From: an uncultured Selenomonadaceae bacterium
GTDB taxonomy: Bacteria; Bacillota; Negativicutes; Selenomonadales; Selenomonadaceae
DNA length: 36,356 nucleotides
Assembly (NCBI GenBank): GCA_905234395.1
Contig: CAJOHG010000037.1
Location: 1-36,356 of the forward strand
Direction: 5' to 3'
Shown: positions 15,697 through 23,941 of the stretch, in pieces
How positions within the stretch are numbered: the stretch's first letter is position 1
How the letters are laid out: each line of letters starts with the position of its first letter
The notes under the pieces: model-generated
What the model saw: only the letters and a program-made list of their open reading frames with translations
Told to the model about the DNA's origin: nothing
The model's database searches: none
Position numbers and translations under genes: made by a program

Positions 15697-16524
15697 TTAC
15701 AAATCGACGTAATAATATCGCGACAACTCCACGAGTTCATCTGCGACAAGCGAATAGAATCCCGCGAACGACAAATTTTCGGATCGTGCGGAAAAAGTGT
15801 ATTGACCGACTGCCCACGCCGCGACGTGTTGAGTGTCGGAAATTTTGGCAACGTAAATCGTCGTGCCGGTGGTGTTGTCGACGCGCCATTTGACGCCCGT
15901 CACGCCGCTGATGTCCTGCAATTCTTCGCCCGCCGCGCGTTTATGAGTTCTCACCGCCAAAGAAACTGTCGGCTCCCATCTGCGCCCGTAACAAACTTCG
16001 ACAATGTCATCTCCCGAATAAATCGCGGTTATCTCATAACCGGACTTGCGCGGCATGTAAAGCGGAATAAAGTGTACGGTGCGGACGACTTCAAGAAAAC
16101 CGGCGTAGATTCGTTTTTGCGTGGGCAAATTGCCAATATCGGTCGAAGTCGGCGGCGGCGTTGATGTCGTTTGCACGGTCGGAGTCGGCTCGTTCGGGTC
16201 AATGATGATCGTTTCTTCACTGCGTGCTTTGACTTTTTGATTCGAGTTTGTCTTCAAAATTCGTTCGTTTTCTTTTTCCTTTTCCTTACGCATCTGCTTG
16301 AGTTTTTTCTTGCGGTCTTTGATTTCTTTGTCGGTCTCCTGCGCAGGTTTGGTGGTTATGCTGTCGGTTAGCGCGGGATTTATCTTGTCGAGCTGTTCTT
16401 TGTCTTCGGACTTAGCCTGCTCCGCTGCGATTATGGCAAGTTCTCTGTCCTCATCCGCCGCATAACACGGGAATTGAATCGCCGTCAAAATCATCAGTAC
16501 GGCTAATTTCTTGGCAAACTTCAA
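15697..16524 (-). CDS. Exported protein of unknown function
   Basis: 275 residues. TTG start at 16524, AAGGAGG 8 bases before it. A signal peptide ends at CYAADEDRE (about residue 23). Residues about 30-100 are highly charged and probably helical or coiled (KEIKDRKKKLKQMRKEKEKENERILK). A Pro/Thr linker (PTPTVQTTSTPPPTSTD) follows. The C-terminal 150 residues are beta-rich with conserved-looking aromatic residues (YGRRWEPTVSLAVRTH, GVKWRVDNTTGTTIYVAKI). The layout suggests an anchored periplasmic or envelope protein with a stalk and a globular head. No family is recognised. Confidence 0.8.
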   Translation of the reverse strand: MKFAKKLAVLMILTAIQFPCYAADEDRELAIIAAEQAKSEDKEQLDKINPALTDSITTKPAQETDKEIKDRKKKLKQMRKEKEKENERILKTNSNQKVKARSEETIIIDPNEPTPTVQTTSTPPPTSTDIGNLPTQKRIYAGFLEVVRTVHFIPLYMPRKSGYEITAIYSGDDIVEVCYGRRWEPTVSLAVRTHKRAAGEELQDISGVTGVKWRVDNTTGTTIYVAKISDTQHVAAWAVGQYTFSARSENLSFAGFYSLVADELVELSRYYYVDL

Positions 16525-16537
16525 AAAATATTCCTCC

Positions 16538-17473
16538 TTATGAATCGCTCAGCTCTTTTGCAAGAATTTCATGTTGACGAACCACGCGGTTGACGAAAAA
16601 TTTTTTCTGCTTGTCGTCGGCAAGGCGCAGATCAATCAGAAATTCCTTGAGCAGATTGAAATTGAATTTAATCATGTCGCTGTGGAGCATCGGGAAAATT
16701 TTCGCCAAAGTTTTTTCCGCGCGAATAAGTTCGGCAATGTATTCGTCAAGGCAAGGATTTTTCTTCTTGCGAGGCAGTGCGCTGAATTTTTTCATAACGT
16801 CGGGCAACTTGTCAATGATTTGATTCACGGCGGAAAATTTTTCGTCGAATTGACCTTGCGGCGTGCGAAGTTGAAGTTCACGGCGAATCGGCGGCGAAAT
16901 TTCCAACTCGAACAACGCGGCTTGCTCCGTCAACGGAAAAATTTTTGCCTGCTCCCGCAAAAATCCCTGCAAGCTTTGAATCGGCGCAACGAAATAAACG
17001 CAACCAAAATCTTTCAGCGCGAAGAAGACGTCCGGCGACGGCGCACGTTGTTCAAGGAAAATCAGCGTGTCGAATTTTTTTTCCGGCAAAAAATTTTCGT
17101 CGACCTGCGCGGGCTTGAAAAATTTGTTCGCGGGATTGAACAGCGATAAAGTTTCCGTCAATGCCTCGTCGAGCGGCGAAGACTGTCCGATTTTCAACAC
17201 GGAATGAATTTGCGGCTTGCGAAGGAGTCGCGCGACGATTCGCATGTAAATCGCGGCTTCCGCCATTGAAACGAGCGTCTTTTGGAAAATTTTTTTAGCC
17301 GCCTTGCTGACGATTTGCTCCAGCGGAAAGACGACGCTCTTCCTATCTTGCGTGAATTGGTGCGAATTGATGCGGCTCCTGTTTAAGACGGGCGTGCGTG
17401 CGTCCAAAAGCAAAAAGTTCTGTTCGCCGTCCGTCAAGAAAAATTTTCCGCGCGAGTAGTTTAAATTGCTCAA
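16538..17473 (-). CDS. Protein of unknown function linked to a glycosyltransferase
   Basis: 311 residues, not recognised. It starts at TTG 17473, overlapping the glycosyltransferase stop by four bases (TTGA) with GGAGGTGA just upstream, a translational-coupling arrangement. The N-terminal 60 residues are basic with NFLLLDARTPVLNRSRIN. The central part (FDTLIFLEQRAPSPDVFFALKDFGCVYFVAP and on) looks alpha/beta like a Rossmann domain, perhaps a degenerate methyltransferase fold. The C-terminal 110 residues are helical and charged. No signal peptide or membrane segment. Its coupling suggests it works with the glycosyltransferase on the same glycan. Confidence 0.75.
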   Translation of the reverse strand: MSNLNYSRGKFFLTDGEQNFLLLDARTPVLNRSRINSHQFTQDRKSVVFPLEQIVSKAAKKIFQKTLVSMAEAAIYMRIVARLLRKPQIHSVLKIGQSSPLDEALTETLSLFNPANKFFKPAQVDENFLPEKKFDTLIFLEQRAPSPDVFFALKDFGCVYFVAPIQSLQGFLREQAKIFPLTEQAALFELEISPPIRRELQLRTPQGQFDEKFSAVNQIIDKLPDVMKKFSALPRKKKNPCLDEYIAELIRAEKTLAKIFPMLHSDMIKFNFNLLKEFLIDLRLADDKQKKFFVNRVVRQHEILAKELSDS

Positions 17474-18609
17474 GTCGCGTCACCTCCGTAAAGCAGATAA
17501 TTCAGTCGCGCAACGATTTTTTCCGCGTCGAATTGTTCACGAGCATAATTGGCAGCATGTTGTCCGCCGTCGAGCAAAAGTTTTTTGTCGGTGCAAACTT
17601 CGCGGAAAATTTTCGCCAATGCGTCGACGTTGCCGATTGGAAAAACTCTGCCGCACTGCCCGCCGCCGGTCATATCGCCCGCCGCGTCGAATGACGATGC
17701 GATTGTAAAACAGCCGTTGAACAGAGCTTCGGCGACAACGTTTGGAGTGCCGCCTTCAAAGTTCGACGTAAGACAAAAAATTTTCGCGCGTTTGTATTCG
17801 TCAAGCAAAGTCGTTTTATCAGTGATGAGATCGGTAAACGTCACTCGCCCGCGCAGATTCGGATTGGTCACGAAAAATTTTTCGATGTAAGGTTTAAAGT
17901 TCTCGTCAATGCCGCCGACAAGTCGCACGTTCCAATCGGGCAAATCGTCTGCAACTTTGGCGAACGCCTCAAGCAAAATGTGATTCTGCTTTTGATTCGA
18001 GCCGATTCTTCCGACAGTCAAGATGACGTTTTCTTTTTGCGCGAAGAGATTATCGAATTTGACGCCATAAAAATTGTACCAGCCGTTGCGAATCAAATCG
18101 ACGGGCACGCTCCATTTGGCGGAAAGATATTTTTGCGTGGCGCGGCAGCTTGCGGCGACGACGTTGCAGGCGTGAAGAAAATTTTTGTAATCGGTGCTCT
18201 CGTGCGGCAGTCTGTCAGCCCAAGCAATGTTCATGTCCGTTGCGAGATAAATTTTTCCGTCGGGACGAATTTTTTTGTAATGAGCGACGAGCGGAATGTA
18301 AATCGGATACGCGCCGTAAAGTATGAGCAAATCAATATCGCCGGCGTGCGAGTCAACGTAATTGATTCGCGCCTGAACGGTGTCTTCGGGCAAAAAATCC
18401 AACTCTAAACCGCGAACGTATTGCTCAAGATATGGATAGCTCTCGTCGACTTTGACGCCGACCATCACCGAATGAAAGCCGTGATTTTTTTGGAGCAGGT
18501 AAGGCACGAGTCCGCAGTCCTTCAAAAGTTGCTGATTGTTCCAGCCGCCGCCGATATTCGGGTTGCCGGTCGATGCGATTGTGTAAGCTCCGCGCTTACC
18601 GTGTTGCAT
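17470..18609 (-). CDS. Glycosyltransferase, family 4 (GT-B) type
   Basis: 379 residues. The C-terminal donor-binding half has ILTVGRIGSNQKQNHILLEAF, then NFEGGTPNVVAEALFNGC with the family's E-x7-E signature (EGGTPNVVAEAL) and GGGQCGRVFPIGN. The N-terminal half has GNPNIGGGWNNQQLLKDCG and LLILYGAYPIYIPL. It should transfer a sugar from a nucleotide donor in the cytoplasm; the acceptor is unknown. Of two near ATGs, 18609 is chosen because GAGGTGA ends 5 bases before it; 18615 lies inside that SD. It heads a run of ten minus-strand genes. The likely promoter leaves a leader of only about 12 bases. Confidence 0.9.
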   Translation of the reverse strand: MQHGKRGAYTIASTGNPNIGGGWNNQQLLKDCGLVPYLLQKNHGFHSVMVGVKVDESYPYLEQYVRGLELDFLPEDTVQARINYVDSHAGDIDLLILYGAYPIYIPLVAHYKKIRPDGKIYLATDMNIAWADRLPHESTDYKNFLHACNVVAASCRATQKYLSAKWSVPVDLIRNGWYNFYGVKFDNLFAQKENVILTVGRIGSNQKQNHILLEAFAKVADDLPDWNVRLVGGIDENFKPYIEKFFVTNPNLRGRVTFTDLITDKTTLLDEYKRAKIFCLTSNFEGGTPNVVAEALFNGCFTIASSFDAAGDMTGGGQCGRVFPIGNVDALAKIFREVCTDKKLLLDGGQHAANYAREQFDAEKIVARLNYLLYGGDAT

Positions 18610-18627
18610 TTTCATCACCTCGCGCCG

Positions 18628-18656
18628 ATTATAACAAGTTGCCGTCAAAAGTGAAA
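18628..18656 (-). promoter_or_regulatory. Candidate extended -10 promoter of the glycosyltransferase run
   Basis: The minus strand reads TTTCAC, 17 bases, TATAAT, with TGT just before the -10 (extended -10 form TGnTATAAT). The -35 is poor. Transcription would begin near 18621, almost at the SD site. Confidence 0.55.
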
Positions 18657-18742
18657 GGGAAAAGTTTTTTTGAACGGATTCGCAGGGATTGACGCCGCCG
18701 CCGCCGAATTGAGCGCGAAAGATTTTTTCGGGAGTGATTTCA

Positions 18743-20245
18743 TTGGCATTTTATTACAAAGAACCGTCACACACATTCGGAGAGTATTTGCTCGTGCCGG
18801 GCTACTCGTCCACAGATTGCATTCCTGCCAACGTCGACTTGTCAACACCGCTGATAAAATTTCGTCGCGGCGAAGACTGCAAGCTGATGATGAACATTCC
18901 GATGACCTCGGCAATAATGCAGTCGGTTTCAAACGACACAATGGCCATCGCGCTTGCAAAGGAAGGCGGCGTTTCGTTTATCTACGGCTCGCAACCGATT
19001 AAAGAGCAAGCGGCGATGGTTTCTCGCGTGAAAAATTACAAGTCCGGCTTCGTGTCAAGCGATTCAAATCTCAAGCCGACGACCACGCTTAATGAAATGC
19101 TCGCGCTGTTGGAAGAAACGGGACATTCGACAATGGCGGTCACTGAAGACGGCAAACCTACCGGCAAACTTTTGGGCATCGTCACCAGCCGCGACTATCG
19201 AATCACGCGCATGACAGGCGATGAGCAAGTTCAAACGTTCATGACTCCGTTTGACAAACTGATTTACGCCGACGCCGACACGACGACCCTTCCGAAGGCG
19301 AACGATTTAATTTGGGAGCACAAGCTCAACATGCTGCCGCTCGTCGACAAAAAGCAACGTCTGCGCTACATGGTCTTCCGCAAAGATTACACTGACAACA
19401 AAACGAATCCGCTTGAACTTATCGACCGTCGCAAACGTTACATCGTAGGCGCGGGCATCAACACTCGCGACTATGCCGAACGCGTTCCCGCACTTTTAAA
19501 AGCCGGTGCCGATGTGCTGTGTATCGACAGCTCGGAAGGCTTCAGCGAGTGGCAAAAGATTACGCTTGAATACATTCACAAAAATTTCGGCGATGATGTT
19601 TATGTCGGTGCCGGCAATGTTGTCGACGCGGAAGGCTTCAGATTTCTTGCGGACGCGGGCGCGGATTTTGTCAAGGTCGGTATCGGCGGCGGCTCAATCT
19701 GCATTACTCGTGAAACTAAAGGCATCGGGCGCGGACAGGCTACGGCGGTCATTGACGTTTGCAGAGCTCGCGACGAATATTTTAAAGAGAAAGGCGTTTA
19801 CATTCCCGTTTGCTCTGACGGCGGCATTGTTCACGATTATCATATGACGCTTGCTCTTGCAATGGGCGCGGATTTTCTCATGCTCGGCAGATATTTTTCA
19901 CGCTTCGACGAATCGCCAACCGATAAAATCAGAGTCAACGGCACCTATTACAAAGAATATTGGGGCGAAGGTTCCAACCGCGCTCGCAACTGGCAACGTT
20001 ACGATCTTGGCGGCGATAAGAAGTTGTCGTTTGAAGAAGGCGTTGATTCTTATGTTCCCTATGCCGGCTCGCTAAAAGATAACATGACCGGCACGCTTGC
20101 AAAGATTCGTTCGACGATGTGCAATTGCGGCGCGTTGAATCTGTCTGAACTGCGCGACAAGGCGAAGATAACTTTGGTTTCCGCGACGAGCATTGTTGAG
20201 GGCGGCAGTCACGATGTCATCTTGCGTGACAGAATCAGAGACTAA
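18743..20245 (+). CDS. guaB: IMP dehydrogenase
   Basis: 500 residues; oxidises IMP to XMP in guanine nucleotide synthesis. The start is TTG at 18743: GGGAGTG ends 6 bases before it, and the protein then begins [20 protein letters not shown] as in clostridial-type IMPDHs. The upstream GTG at 18734 lies inside the SD. Two CBS units occupy about residues 95-220. The catalytic loop is [23 protein letters not shown] (Cys in GSICITR, about residue 310). [11 protein letters not shown] and [14 protein letters not shown] follow, and the end is ILRDRIRD. It is a type with SIVEGG near the end. The last 17 bases are repeated at 21265-21281, after the next gene. Confidence 0.96.
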   Translation: MAFYYKEPSHTFGEYLLVPGYSSTDCIPANVDLSTPLIKFRRGEDCKLMMNIPMTSAIMQSVSNDTMAIALAKEGGVSFIYGSQPIKEQAAMVSRVKNYKSGFVSSDSNLKPTTTLNEMLALLEETGHSTMAVTEDGKPTGKLLGIVTSRDYRITRMTGDEQVQTFMTPFDKLIYADADTTTLPKANDLIWEHKLNMLPLVDKKQRLRYMVFRKDYTDNKTNPLELIDRRKRYIVGAGINTRDYAERVPALLKAGADVLCIDSSEGFSEWQKITLEYIHKNFGDDVYVGAGNVVDAEGFRFLADAGADFVKVGIGGGSICITRETKGIGRGQATAVIDVCRARDEYFKEKGVYIPVCSDGGIVHDYHMTLALAMGADFLMLGRYFSRFDESPTDKIRVNGTYYKEYWGEGSNRARNWQRYDLGGDKKLSFEEGVDSYVPYAGSLKDNMTGTLAKIRSTMCNCGALNLSELRDKAKITLVSATSIVEGGSHDVILRDRIRD

Positions 20246-21281
20246 GGAGAAAGTTTCATGCGTACGAAAAATTTTTTAATCACTGTGATTGTCGCGGTGA
20301 TTTTTTTCATGAACACGACCTGCGCGGCGAAGAGCGGAGTTATCGACGTGGAATCGAGCGTTCAGGAAATCGGCTGTCATCAAAACGTGACGTTCGCTCA
20401 ATATTTCACGTGGCCGGAAAGTCGTCTGCAAATGGATATATTCCTGCCCGACGTAAAAGGAAAAGTTCCCGCCGTGATATTTGTACCGGGCGGCTGGTGG
20501 TTGACGGCTCCCAAAGTTGCGGGCATACAAATTTGTTATCAGCTGGCTCAAGCCGGTTTTGTCGCGGCGTCAATCGAATATCGGCACATCGGCACGGCAA
20601 ATTACATTGATTCAATCGGCGACGTGAAAGCGGCTGTTCGTTATCTGCGCGCTCACGCTGACGACTTCAACATTGACAAAAACAAAATCGCCGTGATGGG
20701 AATGTCTGCGGGCGGTTATCTTGCGGCAATGGTCGGCGTAACGAGCAGCATTGACAAATTCAACTTCGGCGACAATCTTCAAGAGCGCGTCGACGTTCAA
20801 GCCGTCGTTGATATTTTCGGCCCGACAGACTTAACAAAAACTGCCGATGATTTTCCTGAAGAGACGCAGAAAATGTATTACTCGCCCGCCGCGCCGCCTG
20901 CACTGTTCGTAAATGGCGTTCCCTGCTACAAAGGCTCTCGAATCGGCAATCTGCGCGAAATGCCCGTCACTGCCCGCGAATCGAATCCGATAACTTACAT
21001 CAACAAGAACACGCCGCCATTTCTCATCATGCACGGCAACGCTGATACAACCGTTTCGCCGAGCCAATCGAAACTTTTGTATGACGCGCTGATTAGTCAA
21101 GGTCGCGACGCTGACTATTACATTTTAAACGGCGGCGAACATAATGCGGCTCATTTTTATCAGCCAACTGCGTTTAAAATCATCGTCGACTTTCTGAACA
21201 AAACTTTGCGTTGACCCGGCAATTGTCACGGAAATGTTGCCACAATTTATTTCACGCGAATGGGCAGAATCAGAGACTAAG
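20230..21281. repeat. Direct repeat of the guaB 3' end flanking the hydrolase gene
   Basis: CAGAATCAGAGACTAAG (17 bases, including the guaB stop) is at 20230-20246 and again, exact, at 21265-21281. The first reads DRIRD-stop, the second GRIRD-stop. The 1 kb between them holds only the alpha/beta hydrolase gene and about 50 bases of spacer that includes GGCAA...TTGCC. Confidence 0.9.
20258..21214 (+). CDS. Exported alpha/beta hydrolase (BD-FAE/acetyl-esterase type)
   Basis: 318 residues. A signal peptide (LITVIVAVIFFMNTTCAAKS) indicates export. The domain has VIFVPGGWWLTAPK, the oxyanion region (HGGG-like), nucleophile elbow GMSAGGYLAAM (Ser about residue 151), an acid residue in IMHGNADTTVSPSQS, and the His in GGEHNAAHF, so a full catalytic triad. 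Relatives remove acetyl or feruloyl groups from plant polysaccharides or act on small esters. The ATG has AAGGAG 8 bases before, formed by the guaB stop region. The gene is bracketed by two copies of the guaB end, so it may be an acquired cargo gene; base use looks like the rest of the window. Confidence 0.88.
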   Translation: MRTKNFLITVIVAVIFFMNTTCAAKSGVIDVESSVQEIGCHQNVTFAQYFTWPESRLQMDIFLPDVKGKVPAVIFVPGGWWLTAPKVAGIQICYQLAQAGFVAASIEYRHIGTANYIDSIGDVKAAVRYLRAHADDFNIDKNKIAVMGMSAGGYLAAMVGVTSSIDKFNFGDNLQERVDVQAVVDIFGPTDLTKTADDFPEETQKMYYSPAAPPALFVNGVPCYKGSRIGNLREMPVTARESNPITYINKNTPPFLIMHGNADTTVSPSQSKLLYDALISQGRDADYYILNGGEHNAAHFYQPTAFKIIVDFLNKTLR

Positions 21282-21329
21282 AATATATTGTCGACACTCA
21301 ATCAACATCATGTTTTCAGGGGCAGATAA

Positions 21330-22064
21330 ATGTTTTTCTACGACATATCAACCATCATGTGGCGCGATTGGATTGTCCTGCGTCGGCGGTTGAAAAAATT
21401 TATCTTGTCGCGATTAGTGACGCCTGTCTTGTACCTTGTGGCATTCGGTTGGGGATTGGGAAAAAATATCAATCTCGCGTCGGGAAGTTATTTAGATTTC
21501 CTCGTGCCGGGAATTATCGCCCTAAACACCATGAACGTCAGCTACATGAGCATTACGACCGTCCACGCCGAGCGCGTCTATCACAAAAGTTTGGAAGAAT
21601 ATCTCAGCGCACCTATTGAACCGGCGGCATTTGTCATCGGGAAAATTTTTTCGGCAGTCGTGCGAGCTTTAATCTCAACCGCGATAATTTTATGCGTCGC
21701 AATGCTTTTCGGAGCCGGTCTGAATTTTTTTGCCGAGCCGATAAATTTTCTAATCGTCGTCGTGATGAATTCGATAATCTTCGCGAGCGTCTGTTTCTGC
21801 GCGGCGTTGAAAGTTCAGACTTACGAAGAGCTTGCGCAAGTCAACACGTATCTTTTGATGCCGATGAGTTTTCTTTGCGGGACGTTCTTCAGCACGGCGG
21901 AATTGCCGTCAATCGTGCGCGTCGTGATAGAAATTTTGCCGCTCACTCATACAAGCCAACTTTTGCGCGAAGGTTTCAACTTCACGTCGGCGATAATTTT
22001 GTCGGCTTATGCAATTTGTCTGCTGTGGCTGGCGACGAAACTTTTCAAACGATTATCGAGCTAG
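21330..22064 (+). CDS. ABC-2 type transporter permease
   Basis: 244 residues with six hydrophobic segments and the ABC-2 pattern: RLVTPVLYLVAFGWGLG, SYLDFLVPGIIALNTMNVSY, the cytoplasmic loop HAERVYHKSLEEYLSAPIEP, and MPMSFLCGTFFSTAELP before the last helices. This is the form seen in NodJ- and drug- or glycan-export permeases. Its ATPase partner would be expected next to it but none is in the window, so it either pairs with a distant subunit or is a remnant of a lost operon. The ATG at 21330 has only a weak SD (AGGGG). No terminator is obvious after it; the hairpin element at 22104 may serve. Confidence 0.88.
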   Translation: MFFYDISTIMWRDWIVLRRRLKKFILSRLVTPVLYLVAFGWGLGKNINLASGSYLDFLVPGIIALNTMNVSYMSITTVHAERVYHKSLEEYLSAPIEPAAFVIGKIFSAVVRALISTAIILCVAMLFGAGLNFFAEPINFLIVVVMNSIIFASVCFCAALKVQTYEELAQVNTYLLMPMSFLCGTFFSTAELPSIVRVVIEILPLTHTSQLLREGFNFTSAIILSAYAICLLWLATKLFKRLSS

Positions 22065-22103
22065 GAGTTGTTGGTAAAGTCACGTTAAAGCGAGCTGAGA
22101 CCC

Positions 22104-22195
22104 GGCGCACAGGGATGTGCGCCGCCGGCAATAGAAACAGGATGTTTCTTTGCCGGTCAAACGCCCTTTTCTTTTGCTTACTTTTCTTTTGGGCG
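22104..22195 (+). ncRNA. Multi-hairpin element with CsrA-type loops (candidate regulatory RNA or repeat)
   Basis: Three inverted repeats in a row. Hairpin 1: GGCGCAC/GTGCGCC with loop AGGGAT (22104-22123). Hairpin 2: CCGGCAA-AGAAACA paired with TGTTTCT-TTGCCGG around GGA (22125-22156), 14 bp with one bulge. Hairpin 3: CGCCC/GGGCG closing a long pyrimidine loop (22162-22195). The first loop with its closing bases, ACAGGGATGT, fits the CsrA consensus; the second has ACAGGATGT. It lies in the 197-base gap between the permease and the uxaA-like gene, about 65 bases before the latter's start. It could be a leader bound by CsrA, a small sponge RNA, or a dispersed intergenic repeat. Confidence 0.5.
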
Positions 22196-22261
22196 CACAT
22201 AAAAGAAATTTACAATCCAAATGCAATGTATCAACACATCCTAAAACGGAGGCGAATCACT

Positions 22262-23926
22262 TTGACGAACACAATTTTGCTTGACGAACGCGACAACGTT
22301 GCAACTTTAACGAATCCTGCGTTCAAAGGCGACACGATAAAAATTCTCGGCGGCGATGAAATTCATTGCGTCGAAGACATTCCGATTTGGCACAAAGTTT
22401 CATTGCGTCCGATTCGTGCGGGCGAAAAAATTTTCAAGTACGGAGAGATTATCGGCGCGGCGTCGATTGACATTGCAAAAGGCGCATGGGTTTCGCACGA
22501 AAATATCTTCAGTGTGCCGCGCGATTATTCAAGCGAATACTTGACAGAGAAATTTTCCGTGCCCGAAATTTTTTGGGTCTTGAGTGAAAAAGCTCGTCAA
22601 CGCAGCGGGAATATCTATAGAAGAAATTTTGATGAAATACTCAAAAGTCATGGCATTGACAACGACGCGGAAAAAATTAATGAAATTTTGCGCCTCTGTC
22701 AACGTGAACATATAAACGTTATCCGCGACGGAGAAGTTTATATTTCGGCAGGCAGTGGTTTATACGGAACTTTTTACGGCTACAAACGCGCTCAAGGTCG
22801 TGCAGGAATTCGCAACCACGTTTTGATTTTGCCGACGTGTGCTTGCGGCTCCGAGACGGCGAGAATTGTTGCAAGTCAAGTGCGCGGCGCGGTCAACATA
22901 ATTTTCAACACGGGCTGCTCGGACGTTCAAGCCAACACCGATTTGTCGCAGAAAATTTTGACGGGCTTCGCGCTCAATCCGAACGTTTTCGGCGTCGTGA
23001 TTATCGGTTTAGGTTGCGAGACTGTTCCTCATGCCAAGTTGCGCGAAAAAATTCAATCGCTGACTTCAAAGCCCGTCGTGTCGTTCGGAATTCAAGAAGT
23101 CGGCGGCACTCTCAAGACGATTGAACTTGCTGTACGTGCGGCGCGTGATTTGGCGGCGGAAGCGGCTCTTCAACAGAAAGAACTCTGCGACATTTCCGAA
23201 TTGCTCATGGGCATTGAATGCGGCGGCTCCGATGCAACGAGCGGCATCGCGTCGAATCCGGCTGTCGGCAAATTGAGCGACAAGTTGATTGATCTCGGCG
23301 CGTCGACTTTGATGAGCGAATCGATTGAATGGATTGGCGGCGAACATGTTTTAGCCAAACGTGCGGCGACTCCCGAACTTCACAACAAAATTATTCAAAT
23401 CTGCGCGGACTACGAGGCACATTTAAAATCGGCGGGACAAGATTGTCGAGCAGGGCAACCGACGCCCGGCAATAAGGACGGCGGCTTATCGACGATTGAC
23501 GAGAAAAGTCTGGGCTGTATTCGCAAAGGCGGCACGCGTCCGATTGTCGAGGTGCTCAATCAAGCTGAACGTCCGACGAAACGCGGAGCAATCGTCATGG
23601 ACACGGCGGGCTACGATATTTCTTCCGTCACGAGTATGGTTGCGGCTGGTTGCAATGCGATAATTTTCACGACGGGACGCGGCACTCCGACCGGCAACGC
23701 GATTGTTCCCGTGCTCAAAGTCACTGCCAACGCAAAAACTTTTTCGTGGATGGCTGACAATATCGACGTGGACTTGAGCGGCATTATCGGCGGAAATTTG
23801 ACGATTGACGGCGCGGGCGATTTGCTGTTGGAAAAAATTCGCGACGTGTGCAACGGACGATTGACTAAGGCGGAAGCTTACGGCTTTTCCGACATCGCTG
23901 TTGATCACGTTTGCAGATTTGTTTAG
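22262..23926 (+). CDS. uxaA: UxaA-family sugar-acid dehydratase (altronate dehydratase-like)
   Basis: 554 residues. An N-terminal SAF domain (residues about 1-90: DERDNVATL ... HKVSLRPIRAGEKIFKYGEIIG) is joined to the large UxaA domain with LPTCACGSETARIVA, NTGCSDVQANTD, GLGCETVP, GIECGGSDATSGIASNPAVG, GQPTPGNKDGGLSTIDEKSLG and FTTGRGTPTGNAIVPV. Cys and acidic residues for Fe/metal binding are kept. It should dehydrate altronate, galactarate or a similar acid to a 2-keto-3-deoxy acid. The start is TTG at 22262 with GGAGG 9 bases before. An unusual linker of about 70 residues (EKFSVPEIFWVLSEKARQ ... SAGSGL, about 95-165) lies between the domains. A dehydrogenase gene follows after 15 bases, fitting a sugar-acid pathway. 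Confidence 0.88.
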   Translation: MTNTILLDERDNVATLTNPAFKGDTIKILGGDEIHCVEDIPIWHKVSLRPIRAGEKIFKYGEIIGAASIDIAKGAWVSHENIFSVPRDYSSEYLTEKFSVPEIFWVLSEKARQRSGNIYRRNFDEILKSHGIDNDAEKINEILRLCQREHINVIRDGEVYISAGSGLYGTFYGYKRAQGRAGIRNHVLILPTCACGSETARIVASQVRGAVNIIFNTGCSDVQANTDLSQKILTGFALNPNVFGVVIIGLGCETVPHAKLREKIQSLTSKPVVSFGIQEVGGTLKTIELAVRAARDLAAEAALQQKELCDISELLMGIECGGSDATSGIASNPAVGKLSDKLIDLGASTLMSESIEWIGGEHVLAKRAATPELHNKIIQICADYEAHLKSAGQDCRAGQPTPGNKDGGLSTIDEKSLGCIRKGGTRPIVEVLNQAERPTKRGAIVMDTAGYDISSVTSMVAAGCNAIIFTTGRGTPTGNAIVPVLKVTANAKTFSWMADNIDVDLSGIIGGNLTIDGAGDLLLEKIRDVCNGRLTKAEAYGFSDIAVDHVCRFV

Positions 23927-23941
23927 GAGAGAAAAATTTTC

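Noticed and set aside
21215..21264. GGCAA...TTGCC hairpin after the hydrolase gene as a fifth copy of the 15-bp palindrome
   Set aside because: Only the outer five bases match; the inside differs, so it cannot be called the same element.
21692..22261. A long upstream extension of the uxaA-like frame
   Set aside because: It runs through the permease gene and the hairpin element and lacks family similarity; the TTG at 22262 with GGAGG is the fitting start.
23440..23520. Possible insertion in the uxaA-like gene (GC-rich segment reading GQDCRAGQPTPGNKDGG)
   Set aside because: GQPTPGN-x-x-GGL-T-EEKSLG is a conserved part of UxaA enzymes, so it is native.
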